DNA from: Pseudomonas corrugata
GTDB taxonomy: Bacteria > Pseudomonadota > Gammaproteobacteria > Pseudomonadales > Pseudomonadaceae
Assembly (NCBI RefSeq): GCF_001269905.1
Contig: NZ_LHVK01000003.1
Location: 186,001-250,000, forward strand
Reading direction: 5' to 3'
DNA length: 64,000 nt
Shown: in pieces, positions 27,083-34,496 of the stretch
How the letters are laid out: the number at the start of each line of letters is the position of its first letter
Numbering within the stretch: the stretch's first letter is position 1
Notes under the pieces: model-generated
Told to the model about the DNA's origin: nothing
Databases searched by the model: none
Seen by the model: only the letters and a program-made list of their open reading frames with translations
Made by a program: the position numbers and the translations under genes

Positions 27083-27115
27083 AAATGCCTCTAGGCGTGA
27101 GTTTCCTGACTGCGT

Positions 27116-27418
27116 TCAGTAGCCAGGCGTTGTTTGACGCATCGGCGTCGCATTGTGTTGCCCTTGCCCGACAATCAGCCGGAAAGGTTCTAAAGTTGAA
27201 GGAGAGCCGCTAAAGAGAAATTCGTCCAGAGCGTCCAGAATATTGGACGATGATGACGACTGATACGCCGGGAGCGACATCAGCATGGGCAAGCGCTTGG
27301 CGGCCGTCGTCGTGGCCGGGGAGCAGATGCCATCACTGATGCGATGAGCATTGCGACGAGCGTGCCAACCGATCTGCTGGAACAGTTGGTGAGGCCGTTG
27401 GTACGGCAGGCGAGACAT
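27116..27418 (-). pseudogene. spuA: Relic of spuA (gamma-glutamyl hydrolase, PuuD/PauD class)
   Basis: The minus-strand frame starts MSRLP as SpuA does, then carries QIGWHA, TTAAKRLPML and LDALDEFLFSGSPSTLEPF, which match the first 80 or so residues of the class-I amidotransferase-like hydrolase SpuA (compare QIGLH, TAAKGLP, LDSLDGxLFTGSPSNVEPF). Between them the residues are scrambled in a way that fits compensating frameshifts. After EPF the match ends, and the catalytic Cys-His-Glu two thirds of the about 250-aa protein are missing. It lies in the right place and strand, just upstream of spuB. The 100-aa frame is still open but cannot be an active hydrolase. Confidence 0.75.
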
Positions 27419-27695
27419 GAAGCACCCCGGTATTATTGCTGTTATGGGTTTGAATCGAGCTTAGCCTTGTTCATTTTTTTACACAACACCCCCGTAAAAA
27501 ATACAACACGGCCCGCTCAAGCTTGCGGGCGCCAAGTCCCTCAAAGGAAAAAAACGCCCCAAACTGCCTCAAAAAAGCCTCGCAAGTGCTTTTTTAGGGC
27601 AAAAAAGGCCCTGCTTGACTTCGGCATGCCGTTCGGGTTGACTGGCTTTCGAAGAGATCAATGATTGATATTTTTAACAACAAAGGTGTTGCATC
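27419..27695. other. Promoter region of the divergent spu genes
   Basis: This AT-richer stretch lies between the spuA relic and spuI. It holds AAAAAATAC-type runs and a short inverted repeat AGGGC-AAAAAA-GGCCCT at about 27596-27612. It must contain the spuI promoter and probably that of spuB. I see no sigma-54 site or named operator. Confidence 0.45.
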
Positions 27696-29072
27696 ATGTC
27701 GGTACCCCCGCGTGCCGTTCAGCTTAACGAAGCGAACGCGTTCCTTAAGGAACATCCTGAGGTTCTGTACGTTGACCTTCTGATTGCGGATATGAATGGT
27801 GTGGTGCGCGGCAAGCGCATCGAACGCACCAGCCTCCACAAGGTTTACGAGAAAGGCATCAACCTGCCGGCCTCCCTGTTTGCCCTGGATATCAATGGCT
27901 CGACGGTGGAAAGCACCGGCCTGGGCCTGGACATCGGCGATGCCGATCGGATCTGCTATCCAATCCCGGGCACCCTTTCCAACGAACCCTGGCAGAAGCG
28001 CCCTACCGCGCAACTGCTGATGACCATGCACGAACTGGAAGGAGAGCCGTTCTTCGCTGACCCTCGCGAAGTCCTGCGCCAGGTCGTGACCAAGTTCGAC
28101 GAGCTGGGCCTGACCATCTGCGCGGCATTCGAGCTGGAGTTCTACCTGATCGACCAGGAGAACGTGAATGGACGTCCACAACCGCCCCGTTCACCTATCT
28201 CCGGTAAACGCCCGCACTCGACCCAGGTCTACCTGATCGACGACCTGGACGAATACGTCGACTGCCTCCAGGACATCCTGGAAGGTGCCAAGGAGCAGGG
28301 CATTCCCGCCGACGCCATTGTCAAGGAAAGTGCCCCGGCGCAGTTCGAGGTGAACCTGCACCATGTGGCCGACCCGATCAAGGCTTGCGACTACGCGGTA
28401 TTGCTCAAGCGCCTGATCAAGAACATCGCCTACGACCATGAAATGGACACCACCTTCATGGCCAAGCCGTATCCGGGCCAGGCAGGCAACGGTCTGCACG
28501 TTCACATTTCGATTCTGGACAAGGATGGCAAGAATATCTTTGCCAGCGAGGATCCCGAGCAGAACGCCGCGCTGCGTCACGCGATCGGCGGTGTGCTCGA
28601 GACCCTGCCCGCGCAGATGGCGTTCCTCTGCCCGAACGTGAACTCCTACCGTCGTTTCGGCGCGCAGTTCTATGTGCCGAACTCGCCGACCTGGGGCCTG
28701 GACAACCGCACCGTGGCCCTGCGCGTGCCCACCGGCTCCGCCGACGCCGTACGCCTGGAACACCGCGTGGCGGGTGCCGATGCCAACCCATATCTGCTGA
28801 TGGCCGCCGTGCTGGCGGGCGTGCATCATGGCTTGGTCAACAAGATCGAGCCGGGCGCACCGGTGGAAGGCAACAGCTACGAGCAGAACGAGCAAAGCCT
28901 GCCGAACAACCTGCGCGATGCCCTGCGCGAGCTGGACGACAGCGAAGTCATGGCCAAGTACATCGATCCGAAGTACATCGATATCTTCGTGGCCTGCAAG
29001 GAAAGCGAGCTGGAAGAGTTCGAGCACTCCATCTCCGACCTTGAGTACAACTGGTACCTGCATACCGTTTAA
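27696..29072 (+). CDS. spuI: Gamma-glutamylpolyamine synthetase SpuI (glutamine synthetase family)
   Basis: A 458-aa glutamine-synthetase homologue and paralogue of SpuB, divergent from it. It shows AFELEFYLIDQ, QFEVNLHHV, GNGLHVHISILD, NSYRRFGAQFY, and NRTVALRVPTGSADAVRLEHRVAGADANPYL. It should glutamylate polyamines. AAAGGTGTTGCATC precedes ATG 27696. A strong terminator follows 17 bases after the stop, so it is a single-gene unit. Which polyamine each paralogue prefers cannot be read. Confidence 0.93.
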   Translation: MSVPPRAVQLNEANAFLKEHPEVLYVDLLIADMNGVVRGKRIERTSLHKVYEKGINLPASLFALDINGSTVESTGLGLDIGDADRICYPIPGTLSNEPWQKRPTAQLLMTMHELEGEPFFADPREVLRQVVTKFDELGLTICAAFELEFYLIDQENVNGRPQPPRSPISGKRPHSTQVYLIDDLDEYVDCLQDILEGAKEQGIPADAIVKESAPAQFEVNLHHVADPIKACDYAVLLKRLIKNIAYDHEMDTTFMAKPYPGQAGNGLHVHISILDKDGKNIFASEDPEQNAALRHAIGGVLETLPAQMAFLCPNVNSYRRFGAQFYVPNSPTWGLDNRTVALRVPTGSADAVRLEHRVAGADANPYLLMAAVLAGVHHGLVNKIEPGAPVEGNSYEQNEQSLPNNLRDALRELDDSEVMAKYIDPKYIDIFVACKESELEEFEHSISDLEYNWYLHTV

Positions 29073-29089
29073 GCGGTTGCAGTAATGAG

Positions 29090-29123
29090 AAACGCCGCCG
29101 CCCTCAGGGCCGCGGCGTTTTTT
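29090..29123 (+). terminator. Intrinsic terminator after spuI
   Basis: AAACGCCGC pairs with GCGGCGTTT around an inner GCCC/GGGC stem, followed by a T-run (TTTTTT). Confidence 0.9.
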
Positions 29124-29131
29124 ATGGCCAT

Positions 29132-29225
29132 TGTGGCGAGGGGATTTATCCCCGCTGGGCTGCGCAGCGGCCCCAGAAAAGAAGGGCCGCTTCGCGCCCC
29201 AGCGGGGATAAATCCCCTCGCCACA
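29132..29225. repeat. Long palindromic repeat, GTGGCGAGGGGATTTATCCC family
   Basis: Second copy of the family described at 11653, with arms TGTGGCGAGGGGATTTATCC and complement and an inner GGGCTGCGCAGCGGCCCC / GGGCCGCTTCGCGCCCC hairpin region. Confidence 0.88.
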
Positions 29226-29286
29226 AAAGCGTATGGATCATCGGCCTGCTCTGCGTACAATGCGCGCAGCCCTGCAGGAGAGCCCC

Positions 29287-29922
29287 ATGACACGCACCGC
29301 CACCCCTCGCAAACCTCGCGCACGCAGCCAGGCCCGGATCGACTCGATCCTCGATGCCGCCCGCACGCTGCTGGCGGCGGAAGGCGTGGCCAGCCTGTCG
29401 ATCTACAGCGTGGCCGAGCGCGCCGACATCCCGCCCTCCTCCGTGTATCACTTTTTCGCCAGCGTTCCAGCCCTGCTCGAAGCGCTCACTGCTGACGTCC
29501 ACGCCGCCTTCCGCGCCTGCCTCCAGGCACCGATCGATCACGACGCGCTGCACCATTGGCACGATCTGTCGCGGTTGGTGGAACAGCGCATGCTGACGAT
29601 CTACGATCAGGACGCCGCCGCCCGCCAGTTGATCCTGGCCCAGCATGGGCTGACCGAAGTCACCCAGGCCGACCGCCAGCACGACCTCGAACTCAGTGAT
29701 CTGATGCACAAAGTCTTCTCCCGGCATTTCGAACTGCCGACACTGCCCAATGACGTCGACGTCTTCGCCCTCGCCATGGAGCTGGGCGACCGGGTCTACG
29801 CCCGCTCGGTGCAACAACACGGCCAGATCACCCCGCGCATGGCCGAAGAAGGCATGCGAGTGTTCGATGCGTACCTGGGGTTGTACCTGCCGCCGTACCT
29901 GCCCAAGCGCGAAGTGGTCTGA
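29287..29922 (+). CDS. TetR/AcrR-family transcriptional regulator
   Basis: A 211-aa one-component repressor. The helix-turn-helix lies at about residues 38-58 (LSIYSVAERADIPPSSVYHFFAS), with the N-terminal basic arm PRKPRARSQARI before it. The rest is an all-helical ligand domain. GCAGGAGAGCCCC sets ATG 29287. It lies downstream of spuI in the same direction but beyond a terminator and a repeat. It could sense a polyamine-related ligand (compare AguR beside spuI in P. aeruginosa), but I see no operator to support that. Confidence 0.9.
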   Translation: MTRTATPRKPRARSQARIDSILDAARTLLAAEGVASLSIYSVAERADIPPSSVYHFFASVPALLEALTADVHAAFRACLQAPIDHDALHHWHDLSRLVEQRMLTIYDQDAAARQLILAQHGLTEVTQADRQHDLELSDLMHKVFSRHFELPTLPNDVDVFALAMELGDRVYARSVQQHGQITPRMAEEGMRVFDAYLGLYLPPYLPKREVV

Positions 29923-29924
29923 TC

Positions 29925-30625
29925 TCAGACTTTCATACGCATGGCGCCCATTGCGCCTAGAGCGAGATCCAGCTCGGCGCCATTCAGGTGGCAACCGTAA
30001 TGGGCGCCAAGCTCATCTTCCCACCCGATCACTTCGTCCAGGACATTGGCTGCCTGCTCGGGCGTCAGGCGAAGTGCTTACAGTGGCTGAGCAGGTTTTC
30101 GCGGGTGATGGCTCGTCCACTCCGACCGACCGCCATCGAAAGATAGGGCGGCGAAGAACCATCGAGTCCTGGCACCACGTCGTACATCGGCGCCAACCGC
30201 CATCGCCCTTCGAGCCAAAGGATTGCATGGTTTTTCGGATGATCGTCGTCATTGCCAACCAACGCGTTAAAACACATGCGCTTGAATAGCTCACGCAAGT
30301 CGTCATCCGGAACGCCCCGTCGCTTCATTTCATTCGAAATACCCGACAGGGCTCAGATCCGTTCGATGAAGGTCCCGCAAAACGCGCTCCCCCAACTATC
30401 AGGCATTGCATCGTTGATGAAACCCGGTACGCCACGGTTAGCGGTGATGCCAACAAAGGGTTGGACACGAAGTGGATAACGGATCGGGTCAGGTACCCAG
30501 ACATGGCCGGCGACATAATCGGGGTCGTAAATAAACTCCCCTTGACCATTGTCGATGCTCAACCGGCCCAGTGTATGAACCTCTCCAGTTTCGGGATCTT
30601 CCACATAGATGTAAGCCCTGGACAT
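29925..30625 (-). pseudogene. hipA: hipA toxin kinase, deleted and frameshifted
   Basis: The N-terminal part starts at ATG 30625 (MSRAYIYVEDPETGEVHTLG) and runs to a TGA at 30353-30355 after GTFIERI. In the same frame, directly after that stop, the C-terminal part begins (ALSGISNEMKRRGVPDDD, then the kinase motif NALVGNDDDHPKNHAI). A second lesion near 30066-30070 shifts the frame after SHCKHF; the true C-terminus (RLTPEQAANVLDEVIGWEDE... to RMKV, TGA at 29925) continues in another frame, as if one base were lost. The central 150-200 residues of the about 430-aa HipA, including the ATP-binding lobe, are gone. HipA kinases phosphorylate GltX and cause growth arrest; this copy cannot. Confidence 0.88.
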
Positions 30626-30942
30626 CAAAAGTCCCCCTTGCCACCGGCCAGCCGCACGCGGGCTTTGTGTGGTGCTTGAACGGACGCAAGGGATGAGGCT
30701 TCGATTTGCTGGCGGCTCTGAAACACTTCCTGGGTCAACCCCAATTGCCACAGAACCAGCATGAATGATCGCAATTCCACGGACGGGTCACCGGCCTCAA
30801 TCTTGCGTACCGTCCTTTCCGAAACGGCCAATGACGCGGCGAGATCTTTTTGTCGCTGTCGGTTTTGCAGGCGCCTGCTTTTTACCAATACTCCAATGGC
30901 GTGGAGGCTGTCGGCACAGTCAATAGGGAAAAACTCATTCAT
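30625..30942 (-). CDS. hipB: HipB-like XRE antitoxin / repressor
   Basis: A 105-aa protein with an XRE helix-turn-helix at about residues 24-50 (RQKDLAASLAVSERTVRKIEAGD). Its stop overlaps the hipA start by one base (TGATG), the usual coupling of a hipBA pair. It appears intact although hipA is broken, so it is an orphan antitoxin/autorepressor. No palindromic operator was found by eye in the 30943-31080 upstream region. Confidence 0.82.
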   Translation of the reverse strand: MNEFFPIDCADSLHAIGVLVKSRRLQNRQRQKDLAASLAVSERTVRKIEAGDPSVELRSFMLVLWQLGLTQEVFQSRQQIEASSLASVQAPHKARVRLAGGKGDF

Positions 30943-31087
30943 AAACGGCGCTCAGAGGCTGCTAAGGCATGCTAAAGCGAACTATAGCACCGCTTAAATG
31001 CAATAGACGTTAAAGAAGCTCAGGGATTAACATCCTTATAAGTCTCTTTACCCAATATAAAGTGCATTTAAATACCTTTTATAATCA

Positions 31088-31190
31088 TTCCTACGCTCTG
31101 CCTGGGAACGGAGCCAGAGACGCTCCGAGCCCCAAAGACTCGAACACAGAGTGTCCGTAGGGGCACTCCCAAACCAGAGCGTGGGAGCGA
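31088..31190. repeat. Intergenic repeat with CTACGCTCTG...CAGAGCGTGGGAGCGA arms
   Basis: Between hipB and ssuF a stretch with CCTACGCTCTGCCTGGGAAC near one end and CCAGAGCGTGGGAGCGA near the other looks like the Pseudomonas 'CGTTCCCACGCTCTGCGTGG' intergenic element in degraded form. The remaining bases of the 293-base gap are AT-rich at 30960-31080 and hold no gene I can see. Confidence 0.5.
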
Positions 31191-31235
31191 GCCCCAAAAG
31201 GCCAACGCCGTTCGGGGCATCGGGTGATGCACCGC

Positions 31236-31451
31236 TCACAATTTGGCGATAGACACCTCAGTGGATTTGACGAAGGCGATCACTTCGCTGCCGATCGCCA
31301 GTTCCAGCTCTTTGACCGAACGGGTGGTGATGACCGAGGTGACGATGCCGGAGGCGGTCTGGACGTCGATTTCCGAGAGTACGTCGCCTTCGACGATTTC
31401 CTTGATGATGCCTTTGAACTGGTTACGCACGTTGATGGCTTTGATGGTCAT
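31236..31451 (-). CDS. ssuF: TOBE-domain molybdopterin-binding-like protein SsuF
   Basis: A 71-aa single TOBE (Mop) domain. The sequence INVRNQFKGIIKEIVEG...VTSVITTRSVKELEL is typical of small oxyanion-binding Mop proteins. In pseudomonads such a gene, ssuF, closes the sulfonate operon ssuEADCBF, and here it follows the ssuB remnant by 25 bases. It appears intact, but all the genes it would work with here are broken. Confidence 0.85.
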   Translation of the reverse strand: MTIKAINVRNQFKGIIKEIVEGDVLSEIDVQTASGIVTSVITTRSVKELELAIGSEVIAFVKSTEVSIAKL

Positions 31452-31476
31452 GGTGTCGATTCCTATCTGGGTGGTG

Positions 31477-32101
31477 TTATTGCGCCCAACGCAGTTGCGT
31501 GGGCAAGGGTGAAACGGGTTCGGGTTCCGGCGGTTGGCCGGGCAGGGACAGCACGCGGTTGAGGACTTCGGTCTCCAGGGTCGCCAGGCGATGGGAGCCG
31601 CGAACCCGCGGGCGTGGCAGGTCGATGGGCAAGTCGAGACCGATCCGGCCGTCTTCGATCAGGATCACCCGGTCGGCGATTGCCACCGCTTCGCTGACGT
31701 CGTGGGTCACCAGCAGCACGGTCGGCCAGACCGACGGCGTCCAGCGCCTGTAACGCCTGGACTCGCCAGTTGCCTTTGAGCCCCAGGCCGACGTTGTCGA
31801 TGACCTTTTTCCAAGGCAACAGGCGCGCTTCCTGGAACATCAAGCGGGTGTCCTGTTGCGCAGCGCTCAACGGCGCCGAGCCTGCCAGCAGTTGACCATC
31901 CGAGGGCTGATCTAGACCGGCCAACAAACGCAACAAGGTGCTTTTACCGCAGCCGCTGCGACCGACCACTGCCACGAATTGTCCGGCCGGGATGTGCAGG
32001 TCGATGTCCCGCAGCACTTGGCGCGAGCCGAAGGTTCTCTGCAGTTTGCGCACCGCCAGCGGAATGCCTCGCAACAGGCGCGGGGGTTGTTGGGCGGTCA
32101 T
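31477..32101 (-). pseudogene. ssuB: Sulfonate ABC ATPase SsuB, internal deletion with frameshift
   Basis: The N-terminal part from ATG 32101 has Walker [11 protein letters not shown] (about residues 47-56) and continues to DAVGLADR (residue 128). There the frame breaks at about 31717-31720, and the protein resumes one frame over with [23 protein letters not shown] and runs to 31477. The signature LSGGQ and the Walker B aspartate segment, normally between these points, are deleted (about 50-60 codons). ACCGTGC fits both the lost left edge (GAC CGT GC) and the right edge (ACC GTG C), so a short direct repeat may have caused the loss. It cannot hydrolyse ATP. Confidence 0.9.
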
Positions 32102-32877
32102 GGGGCATTCCCCTTGTTCACCTGATACGCCGGATGCCAGCGTAGCCAGACTCGCTCAAGCCCGCGGGCCGCAAGGTCGGCCAGCTTGCCGAGTACGGCG
32201 TACAACAGAATCGCCAACACCACCACGTCAGTCTGCAGGAACTCCCGGGCGTTCATCGCCAGGTAGCCGATGCCGGAGCTGGCGGAGATGGTTTCCGCAA
32301 CGATGAGCGTCAACCACATGAAACCCAACGCAGACCGTACCCCCACCAGGATCGAAGGCAACGCGCCGGGCAGGATCACCTGGCGAAACAGATTGAAGCC
32401 GGACAAACCGCAGCTGCGGGACATTTCCACCAGCGCCGGATCGACATTGCGGATGCCGTGGTAGGTGTTGAGGTAGATCGGAAACAGCGTGCCAAGCGCC
32501 ACCAGGAAAATCTTCGCCGACTCATCGATGCCGAACCACAAGATCACCAACGGAATCAACGCCAGGTGCGGCACGTTTCGCACCATCTGCACCGAACTGT
32601 CCAGCAGGCGCTCACCCCATTTCGACAGACCGGTGATAAAGCCCAGCACCAGCCCGATACTCCCGCCGAGCAGGAAACCAACCGTCGCCCGCCAACCGCT
32701 GATCGCCAGGTGGGTCCAGATCTCCCCGCTGACCAGATTGACCCCGGCCTCGATCACGGCCACCGGAGCAGGCAGGATTCGCGTGGACAACTATCCCGCC
32801 GATACCGACAGTTGCCACACGGCCAGCAACAGCAGCGGCAGTGCCCAGGGTGTCAGGTTGTGGATAAGTTTCTTCAT
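32098..32877 (-). pseudogene. ssuC: Sulfonate ABC permease SsuC with nonsense codon
   Basis: From ATG 32877 the frame reads MKKLIHNLTPWALPLLLLAV and on to VSAG, then a TAG (32791-32793) at codon 29 where the family has tryptophan (SAGWLSTRILP), and continues in the same frame without further damage to 32098. One G-to-A change from TGG explains it. The remaining frame contains the permease loop region DPALVEMSRSCGLSGFNLFRQVILPGALPS. Re-initiation at the TTG directly after the stop is conceivable but would lose the first membrane segment. It overlaps ssuB by 4 bp as in an intact operon. Confidence 0.88.
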
Positions 32878-32884
32878 GGCCGCC

Positions 32885-33330
32885 TCAGCTCTGGGATGCG
32901 GCTTTGGGGAGGATGTCATTGGCGACCATTTCCCCGAACGGGCTCACATAGCCCTGGCTTTTCGGCTGCTCCGGGCGCTCCACGTCCAGGTGTGGAAACA
33001 ACAGCTCCGCCACGCGATACGACTCTTCGAGGTGTGGATAACCGGAGAAAATAAAGGCGTCGATCCCTAGTTCAGCGTATTCCTTGACCCGCGCCGCCAC
33101 CGTCGGGCCATCGCCCACCAGCGCTGTACCGGCACCGCCACGCACCAGCCCGACGCCGGCCCAGAGGTTGGGGCTGACTTCCAGCTTGTCACGCCGCCCC
33201 CCATGCAGCGCGGCCATGCGTTGCTGGCCCACCGAGTCGAAGCGCGCCAGGGAAGCCTGAGCGCGGGCGATGGTGTCGTCGTCCAGATGGGAGATCAACC
33301 GATTGGCGGCCTGCCAAGCTCGCTGGATGG
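32885..33330 (-). pseudogene. ssuD: 3' fragment of alkanesulfonate monooxygenase SsuD
   Basis: The minus-strand frame [20 protein letters not shown] to [10 protein letters not shown] matches the last third (about 145 residues) of the FMNH2-dependent monooxygenase SsuD, including [13 protein letters not shown] and [15 protein letters not shown]. No start codon in frame exists, and an in-frame TGA lies a few codons before the match. About 240 N-terminal residues, and the whole of ssuA and ssuE that should lie upstream, are missing up to the lsfA terminator. The left edge of the fragment (about 33320-33335) is a deletion end. Confidence 0.88.
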
Positions 33331-33425
33331 GTCAAACCATAGCAGGGGCCTTTATATATCCATAAATCATATTTATTCATTTATTTATTCAATATAGAAA
33401 TATGCAGGCATTTCTTTTTCAAAGC
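33331..33425. other. AT-rich stretch at the ssu deletion edge
   Basis: About 70 bases of strongly AT-rich DNA (33350-33415, with TTTATTCATTTATTTATTC) unlike the surrounding GC content. It may be the original ssuE promoter region, now fused to the ssuD fragment. No gene is seen. Confidence 0.4.
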
Positions 33426-33450
33426 ATAAAAAAGGCCGTCGAAACGGCAA
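33426..33450 (-). terminator. Intrinsic terminator after lsfA
   Basis: On the minus strand GCCGT-TTCG-ACGGC (a UUCG tetraloop) is followed by CTTTTTT. It lies beyond the REP pair downstream of lsfA. Confidence 0.85.
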
Positions 33451-33473
33451 AAACCCTTGGTGCATGGAGAACC

Positions 33474-33562
33474 TGTGGGAGCGAGCCTGCTCGCGATAGC
33501 GGCGTGTCAGTCAGCATGAATATGGCTGATCTATGGCTATCGCGAGCAGGCTCGCTCCCACA
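33474..33562. repeat. REP pair after lsfA
   Basis: Two facing TGTGGGAGCGAGCCTGCTCG cores, between the lsfA stop and its terminator, so the pair is inside the lsfA transcript. Confidence 0.9.
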
Positions 33563-33573
33563 AAGGTTTTGCG

Positions 33574-34212
33574 TCAGCGATTAGGCTGCGGAGTAAGGCG
33601 CAAGTACGGCTTCACCGCACGATATCCTTTGGGGAAACGCTGTTTGAGTTCTTCTTCATCCTTGAGCGACGGCACGATCACTACCTCATCACCGTCCTGC
33701 CAGTTGGCCGGCGTGGCAACCTTATAGTTGTCGGTCAACTGCAAGGAATCGATCACCCGCAGGATTTCATTGAAGTTGCGCCCGGTGCTGGCCGGATAGG
33801 TAATGGTCAGGCGAATCTTCTTGTTCGGGTCGATCACGAACAGTGAACGCACGGTCAAGGTATCGCTGGCATTGGGGTGGATCAGGTCGTACAGGTCCGA
33901 CACCTTGCGATCGGCGTCAGCCAGGATCGGGAAGTTGACGACGGTATTCTGGGTTTCGTTGATGTCGTCGATCCATTTGTGGTGCGAGTCCACCGGGTCG
34001 ACCGAGAGAGCAATGGCCTTGACGCCGCGCTTGGCGAATTCATCCTTGAGCTTGGCGGTGAGGCCCAGCTCGGTGGTGCAGACCGGCGTAAAGTCCGCCG
34101 GGTGAGAAAACAGCACACCCCAGCTGTTGCCGAGCCACTCGTGGAAGCGGATTTTGCCGGCGCTGGATTCCTGTTCGAAGTCGGGGGCGATGTCGCCCAG
34201 TCTGAGGCTCAT
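33574..34212 (-). CDS. lsfA: 1-Cys peroxiredoxin LsfA
   Basis: A 212-aa 1-Cys peroxiredoxin (Prx6 class) that reduces hydrogen peroxide and organic peroxides. The peroxidatic cysteine is C45 in FTPVCTTE, and there is no second cysteine in the whole protein, confirming the 1-Cys type. LsfA is known as a sulfate-starvation protein encoded beside the ssu genes, as here. The start ATG 34212 is preceded by CAGGAGCC. The gene appears intact although the neighbouring ssu operon is ruined. Confidence 0.94.
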   Translation of the reverse strand: MSLRLGDIAPDFEQESSAGKIRFHEWLGNSWGVLFSHPADFTPVCTTELGLTAKLKDEFAKRGVKAIALSVDPVDSHHKWIDDINETQNTVVNFPILADADRKVSDLYDLIHPNASDTLTVRSLFVIDPNKKIRLTITYPASTGRNFNEILRVIDSLQLTDNYKVATPANWQDGDEVVIVPSLKDEEELKQRFPKGYRAVKPYLRLTPQPNR

Positions 34213-34445
34213 GGTACGGCTCCTGGATGAGATCTTGTGGAGCCTGACTGTGCCTCGGTTGTGGCGGTTTTAAAAAGAATGAATATCGATCTCTCTAGAT
34301 TTTTTGTGAATATAAAAAACTGTTCACTGGCCCAGACGTACCTATGAGTCCAACATCTTCGACGAGGTTTCGAGAAGGCCTCGAGTTGCTGTAAAGAGGA
34401 GAAACTTCGAGAAAGGCTTCAGGGGTGGGCCTGACCCGAAAACGC

Positions 34446-34485
34446 AAAAGCCCCGCCCGGCGTGTGCCGGGCGGGGCTTTTTTAT
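34446..34485 (-). terminator. Intrinsic terminator after the OprD-family porin
   Basis: AAAAGCCCCGCCCGGC, a short loop, then GCCGGGCGGGGCTTTTTT. The stem is GC-rich and has T-runs on both strands; on the minus strand it ends the porin gene. Confidence 0.92.
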
Positions 34486-34496
34486 AGCTCTACATC

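Noticed and set aside
27560..27660. Sigma-54 promoter for spuI
   Set aside because: No TGGCAC-N5-TTGCW match could be found; only loose GC motifs.
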